DNA of 64,000 bases from positions 62,001-126,000 of the forward strand of contig MCGO01000084.1 of assembly GCA_002104985.1 (NCBI GenBank). Reading direction: 5' to 3'. Source of the DNA: Rhizoclosmatium globosum. Its lineage: Eukaryota > Chytridiomycota > Chytridiomycetes > Chytridiales > Chytriomycetaceae. Made by a program: the position numbers and the translations under genes. Position 1 is the first letter of the stretch, and each line of letters opens with the position of its first letter. The notes beneath the pieces were generated by a model. It saw only the letters and a program-made list of their open reading frames with translations. It was not told where the DNA came from and searched no databases. This document shows positions 54,048 through 64,000 of the stretch, piece by piece.

Positions 54048-55607
54048 ATGTCCAAAGGTACAAGAGATCGGTCCGAGTCACCCCCAGCAGTGAACGAGGA
54101 CGACGATGACGCTGAATACAGAGCATCATCGTCTCGAAGTAAACGACAACGGACCTCCACTAAATCCTACAAAGAAGTAAACGAAGACAGTAAGAATAAT
54201 CAAAAGACAGTTCTGTTTGAGACGTACCATGGATACATCGAGGATCCTATGGATGCGTTGTATGTCGTCCAGGGCACTGTCCTCGGGAAGCTCACCCCAT
54301 TTGCGGGAACCGCTGAAGAAATGGCTCAAATTCGTATACGGAGTGGAACTGTGATTGTGATGGCTGAAAATAGTCCTTTTGTAAAACGGTGGAGAGTGAG
54401 TTCGTTGGGCTGTAAATTCCTTCGTATTTGTTCTGAATTCCTCGATCTGATTCAGGATGGAATACGCTGGTCCCCTTCACGTGCCTTTGGTCCGTTCATT
54501 CTCTGTGAGTTATTTGCGTGGGACATTGATGGCGAAGACTGATTGTCCACAGACCGACAAATCGAGAACAAAGATCCAAACGCTACTACTCAAGATGAAG
54601 AATTGAGTGTGGATATATTGCCGCCTCCTGGGCACTTTGGTTCAACAACTGGAGTGCTTCCAACATACACTGAGAGGACACTGAAACCAAACACACAGCT
54701 TCTCAAGAATGGGCTGACAAAGCGAACTATCAGCGTTAAAGGAAGCGATGGTCTCAAACACCGAGTTGTTTCGTATTATAGTTCGAAAGATGTGTTGGAG
54801 ATGAAGGCGAGATCGAAGGCCTTGGATGCAGGCATTCCGGAAAGAGAAGGGGGCCATTTCTGTAGAGCTGTAGATGACCCTGTGATGAAGACATTGGTTC
54901 AAGAGACCGGAATCAATATGGTGAACTTGTTGAAACAAACGTTTGCTGATTGGAAGGTGGAACGTTTGTCTCAGACGCGCCGAGTTTCTCCGCCACCATC
55001 AAAACAGGCAGTATCTTCAAGGCCAGTGCGTAATCAAACGGGTCAGCGTGGCCAAAGTGAAGGTCTTGAAGGGCGACAGCAACAACCTCATTTTGACAAC
55101 ATCAAGACACCACCAAAAAAGGAACAACTCAGCCTGACATCATTGAACTTGGCCAATAATCACCAAAATACGTCTTCTTCAGTATTGAATCCGCGTAGAC
55201 TGTACGAAAAGATGGACTTGGATGGTTACTATCCATACCAAGACCATTCCGAGGACTACGACGACTTCTGCGCTCGCCGTCATCACCCTCCATCACAAAC
55301 CCAACCTTATCCTCCTCCGCGTTTTCTTTATCAACAAACATACCTTCAAAACCATTCAACTCAACACCGATCTCAACAATATTCTGGGTCATACCATTAT
55401 TCCCAAGTCGGACCAGCAGCTCCCTCTGTACCACATAACACCTCAAATCTGCACCATAGTCATACTCATGTATACCCCCCACCAACACACGTTCAAGCAG
55501 GTCAACCTACTCATTTCACCACTCCTCCAGTTCATCCTGTTCATCCAACGCTACCTCATGTTGGACATACTTTCTATTACCCACCATTCCCACCAAATCA
55601 TCAATAA
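54048..55607 (+). CDS. WOPR gene 1 (Gti1/Pac2 family regulator), core exons
   Basis: Exons 54048-54395 (in-frame extension back to 53998), 54456-54504 and 54553-55607: 483 residues from this ATG. Acidic/basic lead (NEDDDDAEY, SRSKRQRTS), then WOPR half A: FETYHGYIEDPMDALYVVQG, IRIRSGTVIVMAE, FVKRWR / DGIRWSPSRAFGPFIL. After a linker comes half B: GSTTGVLPTYTERTLKPNTQ, NGLTKRTISVKGSDGLK, RVVSYYSSKDV. The tail is rich in Tyr, Pro, His and Gln. WOPR proteins (Wor1, Ryp1, Sge1, Gti1, Pac2) bind DNA as fungal switches of morphology, mating and virulence. Intron positions (after KRWR; after FIL) match the other copies. WOPR gene 2 starts 62 bp downstream. Confidence 0.88.
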
Positions 55608-55669
55608 AGATGATAGCATTTGAAAACGTTTGTCAGTGTCGAAAACTTTTCTGATCACAGGGTAAAACA

Positions 55670-56979
55670 ATGGCCAGTACTTCAGAACGCCCAAGTGTTC
55701 AAAAAGCAGGATCGTCAGAGGATGTTGAACACACGAATCAAACTTATCATGGGTTCATCGAGGATGCAATGGACGCCCTCTTTGTGGTTCAAGGAGCTAT
55801 ATTGGGCGTCCTATCTGCCTTTACTGGCACCGCCGAAGACATGGCGAACGTCGATGTGCGAAGCGGGACGGTCATCGTTATGGCAGAGAACAATCCCTAT
55901 TTGAAGCGATGGAGGGTTCGTGCTTGATTTTTGAAGGTTGAGTCACTGTCTCAGCCGTTTTAACACCTACCTCTTTTCATTTTGAATCAGGATGGACTCA
56001 GGTGGTCACCGTCAAGGGCGTATGGGCCTTTCATACTGTACAGGTAACGTTGTGGGGCATGATGAAACTTCAAGTAACCATTTCATCCAGAGAAATCGAG
56101 GCAAAGGGAGCAAACTCAACTCAACCTAACAACGATTTGATTCAGGATATGATAAACTTATCTGGTCATACTGGTTCCACAACCGGATTATTGCCCTCGT
56201 TTTCGGAGAGGACACTCAAGCCAAACACACAACTACGCAGAGAAGGTCTAACAAAACGTACCATCAGTATTAAAGGAAGTGATGGTATAAGCTATCGCGT
56301 TGTGTCCTACTATAAGGCTTCAGATGTGTTGAGTACAAAGGCCTCGGAACGAACAGCGGAAAAGTTGAATGGACTCCAACACCAGCAGACTGCGGAAAAG
56401 AACAATACAACGCTTTCAAGACCGTCTTATGACAATCACTTGATACTAATTATGGAAAAGGCTGGAATTAGTATGAAAAGTTTAATCAAGACTACACTTC
56501 CGCAATGGACGCCAGAACGGCCAATCGCACCTAGCCGAAATGCCCCACATGCTTTGAAACAAGTTGTGAAAGAGTGGAAGTTACCGGCAACCAGGAATCG
56601 TAAAATTTCTGGCACGTCCATAATGTTGGACGAAACTCCAAAACCTGTTAGCGAGTATGGAGGAACAACAAACAGTCCAAATGTGACGAAGTTATACACT
56701 GGAAAGTATTTTGAGAACTACCATCCATATCGCCAAGGCTCGAAGTCTTACGATGATTATGTGGCTCGTCAAAGTTACCTCACAAAACTCTCCGAATTAC
56801 ACTTTCCTAAGCAAGCATTTAATGAGACTCATTCTCCATCGTACCCATCTTCAAACTTTGGTTACCCCCCACCACCTCAGATTTCTTCCCATAACCAATA
56901 TGAAACAACAACCATTTATGGACATACAAACCAGTACTTTGGAGGATATTATAATGTTTATAATAATGGAGCCACATAA
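55670..56979 (+). CDS. WOPR gene 2 (Gti1/Pac2 family), short form
   Basis: Exons 55670-55915, 55991-56043 (53 bp) and 56091-56979 give 395 residues. It starts almost at the domain: YHGFIEDAMDALFVVQGAIL, VDVRSGTVIVMAE, YLKRWR / DGLRWSPSRAYGPFILYR, then GHTGSTTGLLPSFSERTLK, EGLTKRTISIKGSDGIS, RVVSYYKASDV. The long tail ends Tyr/Gly/Asn-rich (YETTTIYGHTNQYF). No small-exon array precedes it: only 62 bp separate it from the previous gene's stop, so its promoter must be inside or very close to gene 1. The fourth, frameshifted copy at 21635-22955 is its nearest relative. Confidence 0.9.
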
Positions 56980-57101
56980 ATAAGAACTAAATTTCCTACA
57001 GTTCCAAGTGCAATCGGACAAATCAAATTCCCTCTATACCTTCATCTAATATTCTTTATTCCTTTCTTCCTTTCTTTTTGAATAAACAAGCTCACAAGAA
57101 T

Positions 57102-58846
57102 TCAATGTTGATCTGGATAGTAGGGATAAGGGGGTGCATAATTCGAAGGAGATGGGTTTGGCCAATAAATAGGTGCCATCATGGAATTCTGTCCATGCTG
57201 ATATTGTCGGGGATCATATGTGTGAGTTGGTGGTGGTGGAGGGAACGATGGCGAAGAAACAGTTTGATAATGTTGCTGAAATGTATGCAATCTGCTGGCC
57301 TGATACTGAGGATATAAGCCTCGATTATCCTGGTATTGCTGATGATGTTGATAGCCTGGACCGTCGACTCGTTCTCTTGACGTCTTCCTAAACGCATCAT
57401 ACGACTGAGCTCCATTCTTGTAAGGATGATATCCAGCAAAGTCCTTCACATATAAATAAGACCAATCTTTCACTATGCCTGTAGCATGACCACGAGTAGG
57501 AGGTGGTTGATGCACAACTGTGCGAATTGTTGAATCTTGTCGGAATGAGCTGCCTCTTGATTGCCCAACCAGGACGGCCGCTTCCTCTTTCACCTTTACC
57601 AGAATGTCCTTTGACTGTGTAGTTTCTCTGCGCGGCGAGACCTTTGTTCCAAACAACTCTGGCTTCCAGTCTGGAAACGACTGCTGCACCAATCCCAACG
57701 CATCCACGCCGCTCTTCTTCACCATCTCTTTTAGTCTATTATCTTCAGTTGCTCGCATAAACCCCATCAGTACATCGTTTTCCTCCTTCCTCTGCATCTT
57801 ACGAATCATCTCCATCACGTCTTTTGAATTATAGTACGACACCACACGGTGCTTCTCGCCGTCGGAGCCTCGAACCGTTATCGTGCGCTTTGTAAGTCCA
57901 TTCTCTGTGATTTGTGTACCCTCCTTCAATGTGCGAGCAGTGAAAGTTGGTTGTAGGCCAGTTGTTGAGCCGTATGGAGTGGAATATGGAGCTGGCTCAT
58001 GCGTAACATCAGGCTCATCTGGAGCTCCTGGGTCCTTCAACTCGATTTGTCTGAGGAGGATGCAGCACAATCAGAGGAGGCTTAGATTGACAATCTCATC
58101 AACAACAACACAAACCTGTACAAAAGAAACTGGCCATACGCACGCGAAGGAGACCACTTGATCCCATCCTAATCCATTTCGTTAGTCACACGAAGTCAGT
58201 TGGTTCCCCAACATTCCCCTCCCTCCTCCCAATCCGGAACCAAAATTAAACTTTAAACTCACCCTCCACCGCTTGACAGTCAATCCTTTCTCAGGCATTA
58301 CAATGACTGTTCCACTTCTGACTTTGATACTCGCCATTTCTTCTGCATTTCCTTTGAACGCGGGCAAGACACCCTCCAAAGTTCCTTGAACCACATACAC
58401 TGCATCTAAAGGATCCTCAATGAAACCATGATACGTTTCGAAAAGCACTGTTTTTGCTATATCTGAACGCAGATCGGGTTTGCCTTCTTTATAGTTGGCA
58501 GGACGTGCTAGCCGTTTGGATCGAGTACTCGTGTACTCTCCGTCTTCGTAGTCTGTCGCTGTGCGAGGCCTTTTTTGTTTCTTAAAGGATACAGAGCCGC
58601 TCTGGGTGCGACTTGGACCTCCTTGGGATATGGATTCAGATCCCTGTTCTTCAAGTCTTGAATTCGAATCGTCCACACCAGTTTCTACCATAACTGTATT
58701 AGCTCCTAGTAAACGATCGCCAACAAGTGCGTCGTTTTGTTTTTGTTGAAGCAGTTGTGCTGAAGTATGAATCCAGTCTTCGTTTGAAACTCGACTAAAT
58801 TTCATCCAAACAGCACCGTATCCGTCCCCAGCGTCGCCATTATTTT
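57102..58846 (-). CDS. WOPR gene 3 (Gti1/Pac2 family), 3' core exons
   Basis: Exons 58846-58263, 58168-58116 (53 bp) and 58050-57102. Alone, from ATG 58805, it encodes 514 residues; with the upstream exons it would be ~1145. Lead: acidic/basic with SFKKQKRPRTATDYEDGEY. WOPR half A: FETYHGFIEDPLDAVYVVQG, IKVRSGTVIVMPE, TVKRWR / DGIKWSPSRAYGQFLLYR. Half B: GSTTGLQPTFTARTLKEGT, NGLTKRTITVRGSDGEK, RVVSYYNSKDV. The tail is Tyr/Pro/His/Gln-rich. The first exon starts after an AG at 58847 in phase 1, and the frame runs on upstream of the ATG (NNGDAGDGYGAVW), which is why I join it to the exon at 58931-59092. Convergent with WOPR gene 2 (122 bp between stops). Confidence 0.88.
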
Positions 58847-58930
58847 CTACTCAAGTATTTATCATTTCTGAAGGATCCACTCATCATCGACATGTCGGAC
58901 TTCCGCGATACCTTGGATTCAGACACTCAC

Positions 58931-61900
58931 CATCAACAATGCCAGCACTATACTCGCCTGACACAGTGCGAAGCTTTAATTCTGTTCTCAACGATGGCTG
59001 GCCTTGATTTTGATCGCCGTTTGCCCACCCGACCTTCTGGCTCCAACCCTCAGTCACTGTGAATCTCAGAGGCTCCATGTTTGAAACCGAATCTAACAAC
59101 AGTTATAAATCAAGCACAAAAAGTGATTAGGCTAGGGGTAGGGAGCAGAAAGAGGACTAGTGTGTATCCCAGGGCGGCAGGAGCCGCCTTTTTCAAGTCC
59201 AAATTGTTCTATGGAACAGTTATTGCATCAGACTCCATCCAAATTGCTTTTGACGAGTAATATGCTTATCATTGGAGACTTTCGGCGCAGAACGTCACTT
59301 CAAGTTGTTCCCATGTCTTCAAACTGTTAGGGTGGAGTTGAGCACCTTACCTGATGTCGCATGGATTACAACAGCTGACTTCTCTACATTTAAATATGGT
59401 AAAACATTGTCGTTTGATCCTCTAATCTTCGTCGTTTGATTCACGGGATCTGACTGAACAAAGTTTCCAGGAATCGAGTCCTCGTCCCGATTTTCAACCC
59501 TGAACCGGTCCAGCTGTATAACCTCATTCTTTGAATACTTTTGATGGTCTTCAACCTGTGTCGATGCATCTGTGCCGGTGGGAAGAGGTGTTCCGCTTCA
59601 GAATTCACAGTGTTTGTGCTCATCAACTTCAAAAACAAACCTGTAGGCTTTTGCATCTTGATATTGTCTCTGTTTTTTCTTGGTTCATCTCCAGACTTCT
59701 TCTCATACAACTTGAATCCAGTCCTCATCTCATCAGAAGGTTGATCCAATTCCTCACGAACATGATTCAGAGCATTGTTTCTTGCGCTCGAAGCATCGGC
59801 GCCTTCTCTAAATGATACAAGGTTGGATACGCTCATCCTGTCTGAGATTTGATCTGTAGTTGATGGGAGAGGATGAATGTTGAGTTCAAAGTGTTTTCTG
59901 CAACGAGTCGTTTGCAAAACATATAGACAACACGGACTTAAACCCAAGAAAAGATATGGAGAGGAGCGTTCTTTTACGTAATGGGAGTGATTGGATTGCG
60001 GTTTTGAAGTTGTGCCTGAATCAAGGCTATCCATCTGAACATTCTCCGCCAACTGTTCACTCTTCATGCTTCGAGATTCTCCTCCTATGTACATTCTATG
60101 ACAACTGGTGACTATTCTTTTCATGGTCGACAATCCACAGTCTGCCTTTCTCTATCCTGAACTCCCGTTTCATATTCTATCCTCAACAACTATCGAGAGT
60201 CTTAACGACTTTAACAAGGACTCACCTTTTATAGTGGACTGATTCTGACTCAACGTCTTGCCGTGGCCGGTGGAACTTTTCACGCCGCTTTTTGGGATCT
60301 GATTGGCAATATCATCGGCATAAGTTTGTCTCAGTGCATCGGAACCCGAAACTTGATAAGGAGCATCTGAAATCCCCGTCTGTTTGAATGTGTCTGTTTT
60401 TTGGAGTCAGTTCAGCTCATTTTGATAGATTCTTCAAGCAGTTATTCCACACTCATATAAGCTGCATATTATCTGCTTCACAATCAACCTACTTTGAGTT
60501 CCTGTCGGATATTGGTCTGAAGGAGGGCCGTGGCTGTCGGAACTCATTTTCACACCGGTTTTGGGGATCTGTTCGACAACCTCGCCTTGTTCTCGTCTCA
60601 AAATACCCGAACTTTTGATTTGACCAAAAACGTCTGGCATATTAGTCGCACTTGCTGGACCTGCGTATGGAGTCACATTGAATACAAGTGTCTCAAACTT
60701 ATAGCCATTCCCAACGAATATGGTTCCATCGGAATCTACACATCGCTCTCAAAATCTTATTACTCACCTCTTGTTCCACTTGGATATTGGGTTGGAACGT
60801 GACCGCGGCCGTTGCTGGAACTCATTTTCACTCCGCTTTTTGGGATCTGTTCAAGAACAGCATCATGGACTCTTGTCGTGGCTGAACCTGGAACTGAATA
60901 AGCCACATCAAGAGATTCTGTCTTAATCGATGCCCCTGTATTTGTATCCAAGTCAGTTAGGTTCAATGGGATACCTTATTTAAAGGCTCTGTTACTATTC
61001 TCAACTCGATATAGTTACTGTCTGCTCTATATCTCTCGACCTCATCACTCAATTTTAATTCCTGCCTGACTCTGATTCACAGAGGGGCCACAGCGCCTGG
61101 AACTCAGTTCCCTGCGCTTTTTGCGATCTGGTCAATAACATCGCTATACGCTCTTCTCAAATTACTCGAACTTTGGAGAAACAAACATCATCCAGTTTAT
61201 CAGCCTCATTATATGTATGTTGACTCAGGTTGACAATGATTTGATATCTAGCCGTCAACAGTCGCTATTCTCAAAACTATATGGTTTCTTCCAGCCATAT
61301 ACATCTTACTCTCATATCATACCTCTGATTTCGGTTGGGTCCTGACTCATATAGTAGCTGCGGTGGTTGGGACTCGTCATTTTCACGCCGCTTTTTAGGA
61401 TCTGCTCAAGAACGGGACCATTCTCTGCTCTTGCCGTGGCTGAACCTGGAACTTGGTTCGCCGCATCGAGATGAATTGGCTTTGAGGGAGTACCTGTATT
61501 TTTGTGGATTCAGTGGAACTCAATGGGATACCGTTGTATCTTGGTTACGATTCCCAACTGGATTTGGTTCACAGACACTCTACATTATTGTCACTATCCT
61601 CACCTCTGTTTTCAGTCGTATTTGTGTTCGCAGGGCTCATTTGTCTGTGGTCGCTCATTTTTACGATGCTTTCAAGGGAGGAGTCGAGGATCCGATATAT
61701 TGCGTCTCTTGGATTGGCCATTACTTGAGTATAACGAACTTCTTGAAACTGGCCAGTCGTTGGTACAGATTCTGTGTTGGGTTTTTGAAGGTTGGTTATG
61801 GGATTTGCCTACAGTGAGAGGGGATTGCGTTCCGAATTGACAAAGTTGTACAGGAAAGTGGATATAGCGATACTAGAAGAGAGGAAAGATAGTTGAGTTG

Positions 61901-62446
61901 TTTCGCGAGTGTAGCGGCGCTGTTTGATGCGTGTCAATAGGCTTTAAGTTGTCTGAGCAGGCGAAACTTGGTATGCCTCGGCGACATTCCGTCGAATATG
62001 CTTCACTCTCATCTTTCACTCATCCTGATGTGTCTTATACCGTTTGGAGATATTGATTTGTGGGTTTTCTGGTAGCGAAGAAGGGAGGAAGGAATGGGGA
62101 AGAAATTGCAGATCGGAGATGATGCTTACCCCCGGCACTGCGTTGCACTTCACGTGAGGAGGCTCTTGGATGTGAAGTTGTATGATCCCTGCATAGATCT
62201 ACTTCAGCAGCAGATTGTACTGCGGGGTTGCTTTCGTGGCTGGTTGGGTGCTGGGATTGAGACGGTCCACGTGAGTCTGGATCGTGTGGATCTTTGGTAA
62301 AAGATTTCTGGACGTGTTGCGCTGGCGTAGGAGGCCATCTGTCGTTTGGTTGCATCTGCCTGGGGTCCAAGTGGTTTTTTGTCAGGGATTGAAACAAATC
62401 ACAGCTCAGGAAGTGCGTTGTTGGAGAGATGGAATTGGGAGAACAT
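58931..62446 (-). CDS. small-exon array forming the 5' part of WOPR gene 3
   Basis: Exons in order: 62446-62403 (ATG, MFSQFHLSNNALPEL), 62359-62130, 61771-61604, 61493-61323, 60935-60768, 60660-60493, 60393-60226, 60084-59944, 59853-59641, 59569-59351 and 59092-58931. From the third on, lengths are 168, 171, 168, 168, 168, 141, 213, 219 and 162 bp: all multiples of three and all phase 1 to phase 1, ending in frame at the WOPR exon 58846. The 168/171-bp exons repeat one module around LEQIPKSGVKMSS (forms: LEQILKSGVKMTS, VEQIPKTGVKMSS, ANQIPKSGVKSST, LESIVKMSD), with VPGSATTR-like lead and Tyr/Pro/Gly tail. No known domain. Frame consistency is strong; actual splicing is unproven. Confidence 0.6.
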
Positions 62447-62930
62447 AGCTTCGTATTGCGGGGTTTATGGTGGCTTCAGAGGTCTAAGCATCTTCAGGTG
62501 GGAGTGGGTTTGATATCTGTTACCAACTTTCGCTCTGCTTCCTTCGGATCCTCCTTCCGCCCTTCCTTCTCTCTTTACTAATAAAATACGTATTCTTCAA
62601 AGGAAGATGGTTGGTGGATTGGACGAGGGAGTGCGTACCGTCAATAGTTTGCTCTGGTTTTACTTTGGGTTTGTGGTTGTTGATTCGACACTTTGGGAAC
62701 ACTTTGTCCACACTTTGTCCCTTTTCTTGATTTTCCTCATTTCTAGGATTTACTATAAATGAATTGTGATGTTGTCTCTAGTTTAGCTATGTTCCATCCA
62801 TATCATTGTTTTAAAGTATTTTAAAGACAGTCAGCATTTCAGCTTCAATTTATGATAGATTTGGTTTCTTTTTGATCCTTGTCATAAACCGTGACAATCT
62901 TTTTACTGAAGAACATCACGTTCATTTCAG
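62447..62930. other. divergent promoter region
   Basis: 484 bp between the first exon of WOPR gene 3 (leftward) and the zinc-finger gene (rightward). No supported gene or repeat. Confidence 0.5.
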
Positions 62931-63867
62931 ATGGATATCAAGTTTCTCGTAGATGACTTTCCAGACTCCACACTCAACACTGGTGAAGAATCGCAAACAA
63001 ATCACATTGGGATACTTGTTCAAACCGCCACCGCCGTCGAACCAAATCTACTGAGTCATAAGATTTCCGCATCACCTTTTTTGGGTTCTCAAGGGGAATC
63101 AGATCTGGTTGAAGACGGTAATTTTGTGCACAAGCCCTTCAAGTGCAAATTATGCGACAAGAGTTTTGCGAAGGCTAGGGTGAGTAGTGAAGATGCTTGT
63201 GTGGGAGTTGTATTGTGGTGGAATTGTCAGGTTCTCAATTGGTGAGGGGAACATCGTAAACTTCTCCAACGCGTCTGACAGGAGCTTTGAACATGAAAAC
63301 GTGTCAATATAAAATTTTGAAAGTGAAGATGACGCTATCTATCAAAACCCTCTAGTCCTTAATCTTCAACATCACAAACTAACTGAGTGTTGACACCACA
63401 AGTACCTATCTCAACATATGGTTGTCCACAACCCCTCAAAACCACATCAATGCAATATATGCTCTGCTACGTTCAAACGCCTTAATGAGCTCGAGTTGCA
63501 TAAAGCAGTGCATTCCGACGCGAAACCTTATCGATGCAACCAATGTCCCGCCGCGTTCAAGAGTGTACAAAATCTGAGGCAGCATGGCCAAACGTTAGTT
63601 ATTTTTGTTGTTTGCTCGTATTTTATTGATGGCTACGTAGTCATAGTGCAGAGAAGCCATTCGGTTGTGAATTTTGTGGCAGCAGTTTCAAGCGAGCTAG
63701 AACACTTAAACTACACATATCAAAAGAACATTCTGATAGCAGTTTCGTTACTCATGAAGAGAAAGATAGGGGCGTTAGACTAAGGGAAGATTCTGGGGTT
63801 GATGTTTGGGTATGTCTCTGACTTTTGATTTCCACACCGTTTACGCGTTTAATACATCTAGGCATAG
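62931..63867 (+). CDS. C2H2 zinc-finger protein, four fingers
   Basis: Exons 62931-63179, 63403-63593, 63647-63809 and a two-codon last exon at 63862-63867 give 202 residues. After a ~65-residue acidic lead come four tandem C2H2 fingers: FKCKLCDKSFAKARYLSQHM...H, HQCNICSATFKRLNELELH, YRCNQCPAAFKSVQNLRQHG..., and FGCEFCGSSFKRARTLKLHI...H, with EKP-type linkers. The third finger's second histidine region is split by the intron and reads HGQTAEKPF, so that finger may be degenerate (one His). Probable sequence-specific DNA-binding regulator in the nucleus; targets unknown. The last 133 bp of the window hold no supported gene. Confidence 0.82.
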
Positions 63868-64000
63868 TGTGCAAAGTTCAATAATGGATAAAATAAACGA
63901 AAGAGAAGGTAATAAGAGTATAGAGATTCGATGAAAGAAAAACCTTCCTTGTCCGATTGATGGCCACCACCACCCTCGCGCACATCCAAGGCGCCGCTCC

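Overview
The window looks like a flagellated fungus, most likely a chytrid. The evidence is fungus-specific WOPR (Gti1/Pac2) regulators, very short GT-AG introns (mostly 46-97 nt), two cellular RNA-dependent RNA polymerases of the RNA-silencing type, a Plavaka-type DNA transposon, and a BBSome subunit (BBS1) next to a ZBBX-like gene, as expected only where a motile cilium is retained. Genes are dense, often head-to-head, and either intronless (7TM, F-box/LRR, first RdRP) or cut by several tiny introns. All exon models were read by eye.

Layout. 0-5.7 kb: SANT/Myb-like gene, two HMG-box genes and a secreted cysteine-rich modular protein. 6.35-7.4 kb: a degenerate element with terminal inverted repeats. 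7.8-13.4 kb: four genes of one seven-helix membrane family, interrupted by an EndoG-like nuclease and an irregular tRNA-Glu. 13.6-21.1 kb: an uncharacterised protein, two F-box/LRR proteins, a LIM protein and an intronless RdRP. 21.6-32.7 kb: a WOPR copy, an S41-type protease, a second RdRP and BBS1. Every gene here carries several single-base frameshifts but almost no other damage, so either the consensus is poor or these are young pseudogenes. 32.8-43 kb: small Ser-rich ORF, ZBBX-like gene, Ste24 CAAX protease, third F-box/LRR gene, GT34 glycosyltransferase, an uncharacterised acidic protein and a SYLF (Ysc84-like) protein. 43.1-49.4 kb: a broken fifth 7TM gene, a 27-bp hairpin, a small divergent gene, a Plavaka transposase and a 127-bp tandem array. 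51.4-62.4 kb: three WOPR genes. 62.9-63.9 kb: a C2H2 zinc-finger gene.

The most unusual system is the WOPR cluster. The outer two genes face inward around a short middle copy. Upstream of each WOPR domain lies a run of small exons, nearly all with length divisible by three and bounded by phase-1 introns, that join in frame to the WOPR exons. Five of them (168 or 171 bp) are repeats of one ~56-residue module. Any subset could be skipped without breaking the frame, as in micro-exon genes. This would allow a combinatorial N-terminus on a fungal morphogenesis/fate regulator. It is an inference from splice sites and reading frame and needs RNA evidence.
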